A stretch of DNA of 64,000 bases from NCBI GenBank assembly GCA_020724545.1, contig DYGR01000006.1:1-64000 (forward strand), given 5' to 3'. The stretch's first letter is position 1. Every line of letters starts with the position of its first letter. The stretch comes from Candidatus Methanoperedens nitratireducens. Lineage in GTDB: Archaea; Halobacteriota; Methanosarcinia; Methanosarcinales; Methanoperedenaceae. Of this stretch, positions 9,551 through 18,836 are shown one piece after another. Made by a program: the position numbers and the translations under genes. The notes beneath the pieces were generated by a model, which made no database searches, had not been told where the DNA came from, and was given only the letters and a program-made list of their open reading frames with translations.

Positions 9551-10411
9551 TTATTCCTCCACCCTGGCCACATTCATGTTCTTCTTAAGCCCCATCGCCT
9601 CTGCCACAGATTCGCATTTGGTCTTCAGAAGATATGCTATGGGCCTGAAATTATATTCAGACATGGTCTCGTAATTCGCCATGCCCTTGCTGATTATTAG
9701 CGATGCGCTCCCGAGCGCCTCAACAAGCTCAGGAGGAGCTTCCTTAAGGCATAACCCTATGGCATTTGAGCCTGTCGTGAGCACCCTGTCCACCTTTTTA
9801 TCAAGACCAAGCTCTTTTACCTCTTGCATGGTGACATCATTGAGTATGGGCGCGCCCCTGACCACCAGGGTGATTCTACCTCCAGGCTTTCGTATCTCCT
9901 CAAACAGCAGTGTATCAAATATGATCTCACCGCAGTTATCAGCAAGGTACACCACGTTCTCAAGCAGCGCCTTAATCCTGTCTGAATCATCCACATCAAG
10001 CCCGTGCTGGAATTGTTTCATTATCGTTTCTTTTGCTATTTCTTTATCTGCATCAAATCCCAGCACCCCGAAATCAAATGAATTGCCCGCGATCGATACA
10101 AGCACAGCGCGCCTGAATGAATCCTTCTCGGATACAAAATCCCTTGCAAGGGGCAAAAGCTTTTTTGCAGCCTCATTGCTCTGCTGCTTCTTCGCTCTAT
10201 ATGGGTCGATATCGCCCAGGACCCTGTATGCTTCCCGATGAATCTTCGTGGAAAGATGCGTTGCAGGTGTACCATCAACCAGGTATTTTCTGAGCACCTC
10301 AATCCCTGCAAGCACAGCCTTATTTTGCAAAGATAGATCTTTTGTTGATAGCTCTGCCTCAAACTGGACTCTTGATAATAAACACGGTGCACATCTTGGA
10401 TGTATCTTCAA
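9551..10411 (-). CDS. DUF89/ARMT1-like metal-dependent damage-control phosphatase
   Basis: Member of the DUF89 family (PF01937), cobalt- or nickel-dependent phosphatases thought to remove damaged phosphometabolites. The N-terminus has a CAPC motif near residue 8, and the family signature VVYLADNCGEIIFDT lies near residue 155 with the conserved Asp-Asn-Cys-Gly-Glu. NSFDFGVLGFD is also typical. The 10441 start is a TTG without a ribosome site; the TTG at 10411 has AAGGAGAG six bases upstream and begins directly at the conserved domain, so I prefer it. It lies 19 bases downstream of polB and is probably co-transcribed. Its stop codon directly abuts the right end of the tnpB element. Confidence 0.83.
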   Translation of the reverse strand: MKIHPRCAPCLLSRVQFEAELSTKDLSLQNKAVLAGIEVLRKYLVDGTPATHLSTKIHREAYRVLGDIDPYRAKKQQSNEAAKKLLPLARDFVSEKDSFRRAVLVSIAGNSFDFGVLGFDADKEIAKETIMKQFQHGLDVDDSDRIKALLENVVYLADNCGEIIFDTLLFEEIRKPGGRITLVVRGAPILNDVTMQEVKELGLDKKVDRVLTTGSNAIGLCLKEAPPELVEALGSASLIISKGMANYETMSEYNFRPIAYLLKTKCESVAEAMGLKKNMNVARVEE

Positions 10412-10430
10412 TCTTCTCTCTCCTTTTTTT

Positions 10431-13013
10431 CTAAAAATCAAATAATGAGCGCTGCCCTTTTTGAGTCTTTTTTTCCCTCATCATTCTTAACTTTTCCCCA
10501 TGCTCCCCCAGATCTGCCAGGATGCGCTCAACAGGCGGAAGTATCTGTTTATTGATATAATAATCAACATCCAGAGGTAGATTTTTCTCCCTTGCATACT
10601 CAGGGTCCTCTGCCCGCTCCACGAACAGACCGTTCCCTGCAAGGATGATAAAAGGTATCCTATCCCCCACGTTAGGGACTATCCCGCGGCTTTTTAATTT
10701 TTCCACGACCGTTATATGCGGCTGCCTGCTCTTGTAGTTCTCTACTTTTTTTGTATATTGCCTTGTTAAGATCAGTTCATCAAATAACTCGGGGTTCTTC
10801 CTGGCATCTACTTCCCTGATGCTGTCTATGGTATTCTTTACAAGCTCGATCGCATCATCTACCTTCCCCTCTTTCAGTACAAGCTCAAGAACCCGCTCTA
10901 CAGTCTTCGTAGTAAGCTCGCACCAGTCGCGCCGAACGGTCTCCATGCCCTTGACTTTAATCTTCTCCTTCGTTCCCTGGGGAGATTTTTCACACAGCAG
11001 GACTGCGTACCGCTTTTTAGCTATGAATATGGCGCGTCTGGCAAATGAGTCAAAAACAAGTTCCATCGGCCTCTCAAGTGAAGAAGTTACGGTTTTAGCA
11101 ATCTTGCGCCCGATAAGCTCAGCATCATCATGAGTGATCCCCTCACCAAGGAGATTCACAAAAACGCTGTCAGTATCGCCGTATACTACTGATAGACTAA
11201 TGATCCTTCCCTCTTTTGCCTCATCTTTTGTGAATGCCTCCCCATCCTTTAGTATTATTTCCTTTATCTCATCCTCGATAAGGGTCTTTGTACGCAGGAT
11301 ATTCTGGCGTCCGAAACTTGTGACAGCGCTGGCAAGGGTTAAGCTATAGAGCCGCGCTCTTGCATATCCTGAATAGCCGTAGAAACTATTGAGGAGAATT
11401 TTGAGTGCAAGCTGTGTAGCATCAAGCACCCTGTATTCTTCCTCATCCGCGGTCTTCATTTTTTCTCGTGTTGCCTGCCTGCGGTCAAGGAGTTCCTCAA
11501 GTATGGAGGGCACTATGCCTTTTACAACATTATGAGAGGCAAAAGTACCGCCTGAGGGGGTTTTTATTACATCATCTGGCCTGTCCTTTACCACAACCGT
11601 TGTATAGCACAGGTTATGGGCCATCATGATAGTCGGGTAGAGTGATTTGTAATCGAGTATCACGATATTCTCAAGAAGCCCCTTTTTAGGCTCAAGCACC
11701 TCACCACCTGCGAGTTCCTCACCTTCATCAAACCGCTCATCAGACGTCTCTTCTGAAGGCTTTGCAGACATCACCCGCTCGTGTCTTCTGTACTCACGAA
11801 GAAGGAGGTTCTCGACCATCTGGGTCTGGCCGCCGTCAAGGATATCCTGAAGCAGGGTACCGCTTGTCCTGGCAAGAGCGATGTACTTATCAATAAGCCT
11901 GAGTTTAAGAACAAACCCCAGCGCCAGTTCTGCATCTCGCCTTGCATACTCTATGAATTTTGTAAGTTTCTCCCCATTATCTTTCCAGTATGTTTCCATC
12001 TCAAGGAATGGGATATCAAGCTTCTCTACACCAAGCAGTTCCTTGGCTGCGTTTTTAAGCGTGTACTGCTTCAGGCTGAATCCTCTGCGCACCAGAGGGA
12101 GCGCATCTACGACCACACGTCCGACCGCGCTTATTCGCGTTACGTTGCCCATTTTCCTGTAATAAACAGGTTTCCCATCCCTGCCCATAACTGGATCTAT
12201 CCTGGCCCCTCTCTTATTAAGGGCCTTTATCCTGTCCACAATATAAGGAATATCAAAACTGTTTGAGTTATAGCCCACCAGAATATCTGGGTCGTACTCC
12301 CTTATAATCTCAAAGAACCGCCTCAGCATTGCCTCTTCGCTGCCGCAGCTCTCGATGTTCCCTTCCATATCCGTATGTTTCCCTACAAGGACGAGGGTCT
12401 TTTTATCTTTAAAATCAGGAGCAAAAGCAAGACTTATCAGAATAATGGGCGATGTATCGGGCACAGGCATGGCGCCGTTTAGGGGAAGGCACTCGATATC
12501 AAAGGCAAGATGCCGAAGAGGCGCATTTAACAGGATATCAAGGGGCTCTACTTTTCGTGCTGTTATTCTGATATCGCTGATAACATGTGTCTCAGTTGAG
12601 TCCTGGACCGGCTCTGCCCTGGCCCAGCCCATTCCCCCAAGCCCGTTATCTAGGAGGTACCTGTTCCGAAACAGTATATCTGATTCGTATATCTCATCCA
12701 CCATCTCCCTGACATCATCGCGGATAACAGGCACGCCTTTGGGGTCGTAAAGAATGATCTTAAGCATGGTGATCGGGTTTTTAAAATACCCGATAGGTTC
12801 AAACCGCGAAACTACCTCGATATCTTTTATATGCTCCCTGAACCCTTTCTTTAAGATCTCTTTGCTCTCAGGCCCTGCCTTTACATAAAAATACGGCTCA
12901 AAACCAGGCACCAGGCAGCAGACGCTGTTCCCAGATTCATCTCTCCCATAGAGCCTTACCACTGGCCTGTCGCTGCTGTATGTGTAATCTGCGTCAAGAA
13001 TCTGGAAGTTCAT
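10431..13013 (-). CDS. polB: Family B replicative DNA polymerase
   Basis: DNA-dependent DNA polymerase with proofreading, 860 residues. The 3'-5' exonuclease motifs are present: Exo I FDIECLP, Exo II NSFDIPYI and Exo III YARRDAEL. The polymerase motifs are DYKSLYPTIM (motif A), KILLNSFYGYSGY (motif B) and YGDTDSVF (motif C), followed by KKRYAVL. The C-terminus ends in QRSLFDF, a PIP-box-like peptide for binding the PCNA clamp. The frame is open to 13094, but the ATG at 13013 matches the family N-terminus (MNFQILDADY) and lies about 27 bases downstream of a TATA box, so the message is probably leaderless. No intein. Confidence 0.96.
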   Translation of the reverse strand: MNFQILDADYTYSSDRPVVRLYGRDESGNSVCCLVPGFEPYFYVKAGPESKEILKKGFREHIKDIEVVSRFEPIGYFKNPITMLKIILYDPKGVPVIRDDVREMVDEIYESDILFRNRYLLDNGLGGMGWARAEPVQDSTETHVISDIRITARKVEPLDILLNAPLRHLAFDIECLPLNGAMPVPDTSPIILISLAFAPDFKDKKTLVLVGKHTDMEGNIESCGSEEAMLRRFFEIIREYDPDILVGYNSNSFDIPYIVDRIKALNKRGARIDPVMGRDGKPVYYRKMGNVTRISAVGRVVVDALPLVRRGFSLKQYTLKNAAKELLGVEKLDIPFLEMETYWKDNGEKLTKFIEYARRDAELALGFVLKLRLIDKYIALARTSGTLLQDILDGGQTQMVENLLLREYRRHERVMSAKPSEETSDERFDEGEELAGGEVLEPKKGLLENIVILDYKSLYPTIMMAHNLCYTTVVVKDRPDDVIKTPSGGTFASHNVVKGIVPSILEELLDRRQATREKMKTADEEEYRVLDATQLALKILLNSFYGYSGYARARLYSLTLASAVTSFGRQNILRTKTLIEDEIKEIILKDGEAFTKDEAKEGRIISLSVVYGDTDSVFVNLLGEGITHDDAELIGRKIAKTVTSSLERPMELVFDSFARRAIFIAKKRYAVLLCEKSPQGTKEKIKVKGMETVRRDWCELTTKTVERVLELVLKEGKVDDAIELVKNTIDSIREVDARKNPELFDELILTRQYTKKVENYKSRQPHITVVEKLKSRGIVPNVGDRIPFIILAGNGLFVERAEDPEYAREKNLPLDVDYYINKQILPPVERILADLGEHGEKLRMMREKKTQKGQRSLFDF

Positions 13014-13037
13014 AAGCGTTAGATTCGATTTAACCCC

Positions 13038-13043
13038 TTTATA
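13038..13043 (-). promoter_or_regulatory. TATA box for polB
   Basis: On the minus strand CCTATAAAGG is centred about 27 bases before the polB ATG at 13013. This predicts transcription starting at or next to the start codon, and supports this start over the upstream extension. Confidence 0.5.
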
Positions 13044-13084
13044 GGTTTCTTTAAAAATCTTTACAAATCGCACTAAAGAGCAAT

Positions 13085-13237
13085 TCATCCACAACCGGTT
13101 TGATTAACTCTCAACCGTACTCTGTACGTTTCCCTCAGTTCAATTTGTTTTAATTTTTCATTAGTGTTATATTTTTTTACAAGCCCATCTCCACATAATG
13201 GACAATTCTTGAACTCTGGTTCAAACATAATGCTCAT
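13085..13237 (-). pseudogene. Short ORF with half a zinc knuckle, possibly a transposase remnant
   Basis: Fifty codons starting MSIMFEPEFKNCPLCGDG and ending NQTGCG. A CPLC pair near the N-terminus and a lone Cys at the end look like the first part of a CxxC...CxxC zinc ribbon cut short, as at the start of several transposases or small zinc-ribbon proteins. It lies upstream of polB on the same strand and overlaps the polB promoter. I cannot assign a family; it may be noncoding. The remainder of 13238-13341 shows nothing. Confidence 0.3.
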
Positions 13238-13341
13238 AAAACTAGAATATGTTGTCGTTATATTTAAAGAAGCATTAAACGGTTTATCTCCTAACGAATT
13301 TGAGAGAAGACTTATTGTATAGCATCAACTTGGTCATAACA

Positions 13342-13827
13342 CTATTTCGCCTTTTTCTTTATAATGGCCACATCCCCGAGTGTGGTTCCCCTGATGAACC
13401 CGCCTCCACGCTGGTCCTGAGAGGAAACTCTCTCGGTCAATTTTATATTTAAAGCTATCTCAAGCTTTCTCCTTATTGCATCCTCAGGTATAAGTTCCTC
13501 ACGCTCAATCTTTCTAAGAAGAGTGGATTTCTCCATAATCCTGGAGGCAAGCTCTTCAATAGTCAATCCCTGTGACTCCCTTGTTTTTTTGATGATCTGG
13601 GCATAATCAGGGATAATCTCATCCTGAATCTTATCGAAAACATCTCTTCTTGGCCTGCGGGTAATAACTACCTTCTCGGTGGGTGAGATCTTTCTGGATA
13701 CAGGAGTCCACTTATCCGAGGATTTTCCATAGCGTGCGCATTTTCCGCATACATCCAGTACAGTTCCCTCTACGGTTACTCGTATTGGGCTTCCTTTTAT
13801 ATCGCTTCCGCATATTTCGCATTGCAT
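13342..13827 (-). CDS. Archaeal multiprotein bridging factor 1 (aMBF1)
   Basis: Transcription factor with an N-terminal zinc ribbon (CEIC near residue 3 and CGKC near residue 27), a linker, and a C-terminal cro/C1-type helix-turn-helix (about 85-140; QGLTIEELASRI and STLLRKIEREEL). This two-domain order is diagnostic of archaeal MBF1. The start is placed at 13827 because MQCEICG is the family N-terminus; the longer frame adds 14 residues with no ribosome site. It is divergent from the PAN gene across 52 bases, so both promoters share that gap. Associates with ribosomes and/or the transcription machinery in other archaea. Confidence 0.88.
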   Translation of the reverse strand: MQCEICGSDIKGSPIRVTVEGTVLDVCGKCARYGKSSDKWTPVSRKISPTEKVVITRRPRRDVFDKIQDEIIPDYAQIIKKTRESQGLTIEELASRIMEKSTLLRKIEREELIPEDAIRRKLEIALNIKLTERVSSQDQRGGGFIRGTTLGDVAIIKKKAK

Positions 13828-13879
13828 CTTTGACGAAAACTCTATATACCGTCCACGCTTAAATATCATTCGATAGTAA

Positions 13880-15118
13880 ATGTCTGAAACTCAGGAGAAT
13901 AGGGAAAGCCAGATTGGAATAGGAAGTGACGATTTTTCTCGCTATTTAATGGATAGGATCAAGATACTTGAAGAAAGGAACAATGTTCTGAAGGAACAGG
14001 CTAATAAGATCGAAATAGAGAGACGTTTTACGGAGAACCAGAAACTCAAATACGAAAGGGAGCTAAGACAGTTAAAAAGTGAACTTGAGCGGCTAAAAAC
14101 ACCGCCGATGATCGTGGGGAATGTCGTGGATGTACTGGAGAACGGTAAGGTCATCATCAGAAGCAGCACTGGTCCCCAGTTTGTAGTGGGAGCATCCCAG
14201 TTTATAAACAGTTCAGAAATAGTACCCGGGATGCGGGTCTCTTTAAATTATCAGACTCTTGCGGTAACAGGTATTCTACCTTCCTCACGTGATCCTTTTG
14301 TGAACGGAATGGAGGTTATAGAATCACCTGATGTATCATATTCAGATATTGGCGGTCTGGATGAACAGATCCGTGAGGTGCGGGAGACTGTGGAGATGCC
14401 GCTTACCAGGCCAGAGATCTTTGAGCGCATTGGAATAGAGCCGCCAAAAGGTGTATTAATGTATGGTGCACCAGGAACAGGGAAGACGCTACTGGCCAAA
14501 GCCGTGGCAAGCCAGACAAAAGCCACATTCATAAGGATAGTGGGTTCTGAGCTCGTCCAGAAATATATCGGTGAGGGGGCCCGTCTTGTACGGGATTTAT
14601 TCAAAATGGCAAAAGAAAAAGCCCCGAGTATTATATTTATTGATGAGATCGATTCCATCGGGGCAAAACGTCTTGATACCGCAACATCGGGGGACAGGGA
14701 AGTCCAGCGCACACTGATGCAGCTCCTCTCTGAGATGGATGGTTTTAATGCCCGCGGGAACGTCAGAATCATCGCAGCAACAAACAGGCCTGATATCCTT
14801 GATCCTGCTCTTCTGCGGCAAGGACGGTTTGATAGATTCATCCCCATCCCGATGCCGGATACGGAAGCACGCGCAATTATTCTTAAGATCCATTCCAGAA
14901 GAATGAAGCTCTCAGACGATATTGATATTAATAAACTCGCATCGCTTACAGAGGGATCGAACGGCTCTGATCTCAGGGCGGTTGCTATGGAAGCCGGGAT
15001 GTTTGCTGTAAGGGAAGAACGCTACAGTATTGGAATGGATGATTTCATGAGCGCGATTAAAAAATTAAAAGCCCCTGCAGAAAAACAAAAACCTCATCCT
15101 GAAGGCATGTTTGTCTGA
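13880..15118 (+). CDS. pan: Proteasome-activating nucleotidase (AAA+ ATPase)
   Basis: Regulatory ATPase that unfolds substrates for the 20S proteasome, 412 residues. N-terminal coiled coil (about 25-80), OB domain (about 85-140), and AAA+ domain with Walker A GAPGTGKT (about 195), Walker B IIFIDEID and the SRH region [20 protein letters not shown]. The C-terminus ends MFV, a hydrophobic-Phe-X tail instead of the usual HbYX (hydrophobic-Tyr-X) that docks into the proteasome and opens its gate. Followed after 11 bases by the roadblock gene, so likely one transcript. Confidence 0.95.
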   Translation: MSETQENRESQIGIGSDDFSRYLMDRIKILEERNNVLKEQANKIEIERRFTENQKLKYERELRQLKSELERLKTPPMIVGNVVDVLENGKVIIRSSTGPQFVVGASQFINSSEIVPGMRVSLNYQTLAVTGILPSSRDPFVNGMEVIESPDVSYSDIGGLDEQIREVRETVEMPLTRPEIFERIGIEPPKGVLMYGAPGTGKTLLAKAVASQTKATFIRIVGSELVQKYIGEGARLVRDLFKMAKEKAPSIIFIDEIDSIGAKRLDTATSGDREVQRTLMQLLSEMDGFNARGNVRIIAATNRPDILDPALLRQGRFDRFIPIPMPDTEARAIILKIHSRRMKLSDDIDINKLASLTEGSNGSDLRAVAMEAGMFAVREERYSIGMDDFMSAIKKLKAPAEKQKPHPEGMFV

Positions 15119-15129
15119 TCTGGTATAGA

Positions 15130-15498
15130 ATGGAAACAATTGCAAGATCCCTTAAGAAGATTCTTGATAATCTGGAAGCAGTCGGCGGTATTGAACTTTC
15201 TGCAATCGTTTCAAGACAGGGATTGCTGATGGTTTCTAAAGAGGCCGAGGGTGGGCTTAATAGCGAAGCTTTTGCGGCATTAACAGCAACCCTATATATG
15301 TCGGCTGAATCAACAACAAGACGACTTAGCGAGCAGATACCAAGATCCATTATAGTCGAAACTGAGGACAAGCATCTCATAATATGCGCTGCAGGTCAGC
15401 ATGCATTAATCGTGGTACTGGTAGGGAGAGAGGGCTATATTGGTTTGATCCTGAATGAGCTCAAAAAAGCTGCAGAAAAAGTCAAGAAACTCATTTGA
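15130..15498 (+). CDS. Roadblock/LC7-domain protein
   Basis: The 122-residue product is a single roadblock/LC7 domain: an N-terminal helix, the strand segment GGIELSAIVSRQGLLM, a central helix with ATLYMSAEST, the strands RSIIVETEDKHLIIC and ALIVVLVG, and a C-terminal helix. Such proteins dimerise and commonly act as partners of small GTPases or other NTPases. It sits directly behind the PAN gene; a role with PAN is not established. Confidence 0.85.
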   Translation: METIARSLKKILDNLEAVGGIELSAIVSRQGLLMVSKEAEGGLNSEAFAALTATLYMSAESTTRRLSEQIPRSIIVETEDKHLIICAAGQHALIVVLVGREGYIGLILNELKKAAEKVKKLI

Positions 15499-15505
15499 TA
15501 TGCGT

Positions 15506-15518
15506 TAATTATATATAT
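15506..15518 (+). promoter_or_regulatory. TATA-like element before the ADH synthase gene
   Basis: TTAATTATATATATC lies about 65 bases before the TTG start at 15577, in the 78-base gap after the roadblock gene. A well-formed AAGGTGA ribosome site is at 15565-15571. Confidence 0.4.
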
Positions 15519-15576
15519 CGAGATTGCCGTGTAACTGTGTTACAGACTAACATGGTTAATAGCTAAGGTGATTTGA

Positions 15577-16374
15577 TTGTCAGAACTTGGTAAAAAAATA
15601 CGACTTGAACGGATAATGGATAGGGTGAGCAGGAACATGGTTATAATCCCTGTAGATCACGGAATATCCATGGGGCCTATAAGAGGTATAGTCGATCTTA
15701 CAGATATGGTGAACAGGGTGGCAGAGGGTGGAGCGAATGCGGTTCTTATGCAAAAGGGTATGGCAAAACACGGTCATCGCGGATATGGACGTGATATCGG
15801 GCTTATCATACACATGAGCGCATCCACTTCACTTGGGCCTGACCCCAACGATAAAGTGCAGGTCTGCACAGTAGAAGAGGCTATAAAGATGGGGGCAGAT
15901 GCTGTGAGCGTGCATATCAACATCGGCTCTGAGACTGAATCAGATCAATTAAAAAAACTGGGCTCTACAGCAGAGCAGTGCGATGACTGGGGAATGCCCC
16001 TGATTGCGATGATGTACCCGCGCGGGAAGAATATCAAGAACTCAAACGACCCACAGCTTGTCGCCCATGTTGCGCGCGTAGGTGCAGAGCTGGGCGCAGA
16101 TATCATAAAGACCAACTTCACAGGCGATATCGACTCGTTCAGGGCAGTTGTAGAGGGCTGTCCTGTGCCTGTGGTGATGGCAGGCGGCCCAAAGACCAGT
16201 ACAGATGAGGAATTCCTCTCAATGGTTCGCGCTGCAGTGGATGCAGGAGGCCGGGGTGTGGCAATCGGAAGGAATGTATTCCAGCATGATAATCCCACTG
16301 CCATGACGCGCGCCCTGACACTCATAGTCCATAGAGGCAAGAGCGTGGGTGAGGCAATGGAGGCGCTTCGGTGA
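15577..16374 (+). CDS. aroA': 2-amino-3,7-dideoxy-D-threo-hept-6-ulosonate synthase (ADH synthase)
   Basis: Class I aldolase-type TIM barrel, 265 residues, that starts the archaeal aromatic amino acid route by condensing aspartate semialdehyde with a sugar-derived precursor. Visible motifs: [11 protein letters not shown] near residue 26, the Schiff-base lysine region IIKTNFTGD (about 177), and phosphate-binding GG segments ([17 protein letters not shown]). The start is TTG at 15577, supported by AAGGTGA five bases upstream. It overlaps the dehydroquinate synthase II gene by four bases, so the pair is translationally coupled. Confidence 0.93.
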   Translation: MSELGKKIRLERIMDRVSRNMVIIPVDHGISMGPIRGIVDLTDMVNRVAEGGANAVLMQKGMAKHGHRGYGRDIGLIIHMSASTSLGPDPNDKVQVCTVEEAIKMGADAVSVHINIGSETESDQLKKLGSTAEQCDDWGMPLIAMMYPRGKNIKNSNDPQLVAHVARVGAELGADIIKTNFTGDIDSFRAVVEGCPVPVVMAGGPKTSTDEEFLSMVRAAVDAGGRGVAIGRNVFQHDNPTAMTRALTLIVHRGKSVGEAMEALR

Positions 16375-17504
16375 AAAAAGATAAAACCGTCTGGATAAAA
16401 GCAGACGGCATAACCTGGGAAGAGAATAAGCCTCGCATCACAACCGGACTTGAATCAGGCGCTGACTGCATTCTTTTGAATTCTGAGGATATCTCAAGAG
16501 CAAGAGAGCTTGGCAATATCAGGGTTGCTGCACCAGGTGGTGAAGCTGATATCATAGTGGTCGGGTGCGGCAGCGAAGGGGATGGAACAAGAGAGCTACC
16601 AGAGGATTTTGCAGATTCTGCTGATATATCAGAGGCAATACGCCTGTCAAGAGAGGGTAAGACTGTTGCAGGGTATGTTATCATCAGGAATAAGAGATAC
16701 GAGCAGTTTGCACTTGAGCTTGGCAAAACATGCGATTACCTGATCACTGTAGGCACTGACTGGAAGGTCATTCCGCTTGAGAACCTGATAGCAGGTCTTC
16801 AGCAACTCAATGTCGGGATTATAGCAGGTGTTCAGGACTCAGAGGAAGCAAAACTTGCGCTTGAGACACTGGAGCACGGCTCAGACGGTGTGCTTCTTGA
16901 TACCGACAATCTATCGGAGATAAAGAACGTTATATCCATACGTGATAGATCGGGAATGGAAAGAATACCGCTAATAAAAGCCAGGGTGATAAAGGTAAAG
17001 CCTGTTGGCATGGGAGACAGGGTATGCGTAGATACGGCATCCATGATGATCCCCGGGGAGGGAATGCTGATAGGCTCACAGAGCAATGGATTGTTCCTTG
17101 TGCATTCAGAATCAGAGGAGAGCCCGTATGTGGCCGCACGCCCGTTCAGGGTGAATGCAGGGGCAGTTCATGCCTATATCAGGATCGGGGAGAAGACGCG
17201 CTACCTCTCTGAGATTGTATCTGGCGATGAGGTCCTGATAATCAACTCAGAGGGAGAGACAAGACCTGCAATTGTCGGAAGGGTCAAGATCGAGCGCCGC
17301 CCATTGATGCTTGTTGAAGCAGAGGTAGAAGGAGCCATTATCAAGACATTGCTGCAGAACGCAGAGACCATAAAACTTGTGGGGAATAACGGAAGACCAA
17401 TGCCTGTGACCGCGCTCAAGGAAGGCGATGAGGTGCTGGTGTATTATGAGGCATCAGCCAGGCATTTCGGGATCAAGATCGAGGAGACGATAATAGAGAA
17501 ATGA
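16371..17504 (+). CDS. aroB': 3-dehydroquinate synthase II
   Basis: Second step of the archaeal aromatic pathway: NAD-dependent oxidative deamination and cyclisation of the ADH synthase product to 3-dehydroquinate. 377 residues, the usual length; N-terminal KTVWIKADG, and the conserved C-terminal block with [20 protein letters not shown] and [10 protein letters not shown] is typical of the family. GTG start, overlapping the previous stop by 4 bases. Confidence 0.92.
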   Translation: MKKDKTVWIKADGITWEENKPRITTGLESGADCILLNSEDISRARELGNIRVAAPGGEADIIVVGCGSEGDGTRELPEDFADSADISEAIRLSREGKTVAGYVIIRNKRYEQFALELGKTCDYLITVGTDWKVIPLENLIAGLQQLNVGIIAGVQDSEEAKLALETLEHGSDGVLLDTDNLSEIKNVISIRDRSGMERIPLIKARVIKVKPVGMGDRVCVDTASMMIPGEGMLIGSQSNGLFLVHSESEESPYVAARPFRVNAGAVHAYIRIGEKTRYLSEIVSGDEVLIINSEGETRPAIVGRVKIERRPLMLVEAEVEGAIIKTLLQNAETIKLVGNNGRPMPVTALKEGDEVLVYYEASARHFGIKIEETIIEK

Positions 17505-17582
17505 TGATTTTTTAACCACGTCTTGCAACAGGCATTAGTGAAGAGATAAATAGATTATAGAACAGATTAGAATTAGATCCAA

Positions 17583-18836
17583 ATGCCAAAAGCGAGAAGT
17601 CTGATTGAAGCGTATAACAACTTCGTTGTAGAACCACTTAAGACCGATGAAGAATTTAAGGAGTTCTATGTTGAAAGACCGGAGGGCGCGCCATCTCCTA
17701 TAGAGGAACTTAAAGACAGGATAGAGAACTCAATAAATTCTGAGAAATACCTTTTCCTTGGTTTCAGGGGTTCTGGCAAAAGCACTGAATTGAATCGATT
17801 ATCTCGATTGATCGATAAAGATAGATTCATTATTGTCAGGTATTCGATTAATGAACTGAATGTTAGCGACTTTGATTTCAGAGATTTTTTTGCTTCGATG
17901 GCTTTAAAAGTCTATGATACAGCCGAGAAAGCTGTCGGGATTGAGAGGGATATCAGAGATGATTTCAGGGATTTCATGATGAACATCACAAAAGTCTCAG
18001 AGCAGGATATCACGAGTTATAGCAAAACCGGAATATCGTTCTCAAATCTCATAATACTGAAATTAGGAAGGGAAGCGAAAACAAGAGAGTATATACGAAA
18101 AGAACTTGAAACAAAGATAAGTGATCTGATACAAAAGCTTAACTGGCTTATAAGGGAGATTGAAACAAAGGCAAAAAAGAGAATTGTTGTAATTGTTGAT
18201 GATCTTGATAAGCTTACCCGAGGGCAGCAGGCTGAGGACTTTTTCTATAAAAACTATAGACTGCTGATTCAGCCGAACTGTTTTATCGTATATACATTCC
18301 CAATACCACTGGCTTTCAATCCCTATTACGAGAATGTCAGGCATGATTTTGATGATGATGTTATCCTTCCCCAGCTTCCACTGAAAAGTCGAGATGGAAA
18401 GAGAATAAATGAAGAGAACTTAAATTTCTACAGGCAATTGGTGGGGAGAAGAATGGATCTGGGTTTGATAGAAGAAGATGCTTTGAGTGAAGCCATATTA
18501 TCAACTGGAAAAACCTCTGAGTTCATTGCTGTTATGAGGGATGCTGCTATAAAAGCATACAGGAAAGAGAATGGGAAGATAACAAAAGAAGAGATAAAAG
18601 AAGTGCTGGAGAAACTGAGGAGGACATTTGATCGAACACTTACCGAGGCACATAAGAAGAGACTTTTAGAGATCTCCCAGAAAAAGGAGGCGCGTGATGA
18701 GAATATAAGCGATTCCATAACCCGAGAGCTGCTTTTTAGCTTAACTGCTGTGGAGTATGAGGATAAAGAGGGAAGGTGGTGCGATATTAACCTGCTGCTT
18801 CAGCCACTGGTGGAGAAATGGAAAAAACCATCCTAG
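17583..18836 (+). CDS. P-loop ATPase, AAA/STAND-like, paired with a TPR protein
   Basis: 417 residues. Walker A GFRGSGKST lies near residue 63, a Walker B IVVIVDDLDKL near residue 207, and a winged-helix-like region follows (about 290-400). The early block EEFYVERP...IEELKDRI is a feature of P-loop ATPases that act as signalling switches. There are no membrane segments. The stop overlaps the start of the TPR gene by 19 bases. The arrangement looks like a STAND NTPase whose sensor repeats are on a second polypeptide. Function unknown; a sensing or defence role is inferred, and a general regulatory ATPase is the alternative. Confidence 0.75.
   Translation: MPKARSLIEAYNNFVVEPLKTDEEFKEFYVERPEGAPSPIEELKDRIENSINSEKYLFLGFRGSGKSTELNRLSRLIDKDRFIIVRYSINELNVSDFDFRDFFASMALKVYDTAEKAVGIERDIRDDFRDFMMNITKVSEQDITSYSKTGISFSNLIILKLGREAKTREYIRKELETKISDLIQKLNWLIREIETKAKKRIVVIVDDLDKLTRGQQAEDFFYKNYRLLIQPNCFIVYTFPIPLAFNPYYENVRHDFDDDVILPQLPLKSRDGKRINEENLNFYRQLVGRRMDLGLIEEDALSEAILSTGKTSEFIAVMRDAAIKAYRKENGKITKEEIKEVLEKLRRTFDRTLTEAHKKRLLEISQKKEARDENISDSITRELLFSLTAVEYEDKEGRWCDINLLLQPLVEKWKKPS

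Noticed and set aside
9681-10241. Plus-strand frame opposite the DUF89 gene
   Set aside because: Antisense to a clear conserved gene, Ser-rich shadow composition.
14251-14847. Minus-strand frame opposite the PAN gene
   Set aside because: Antisense to AAA+ motifs; no ribosome site and no recognisable domain.
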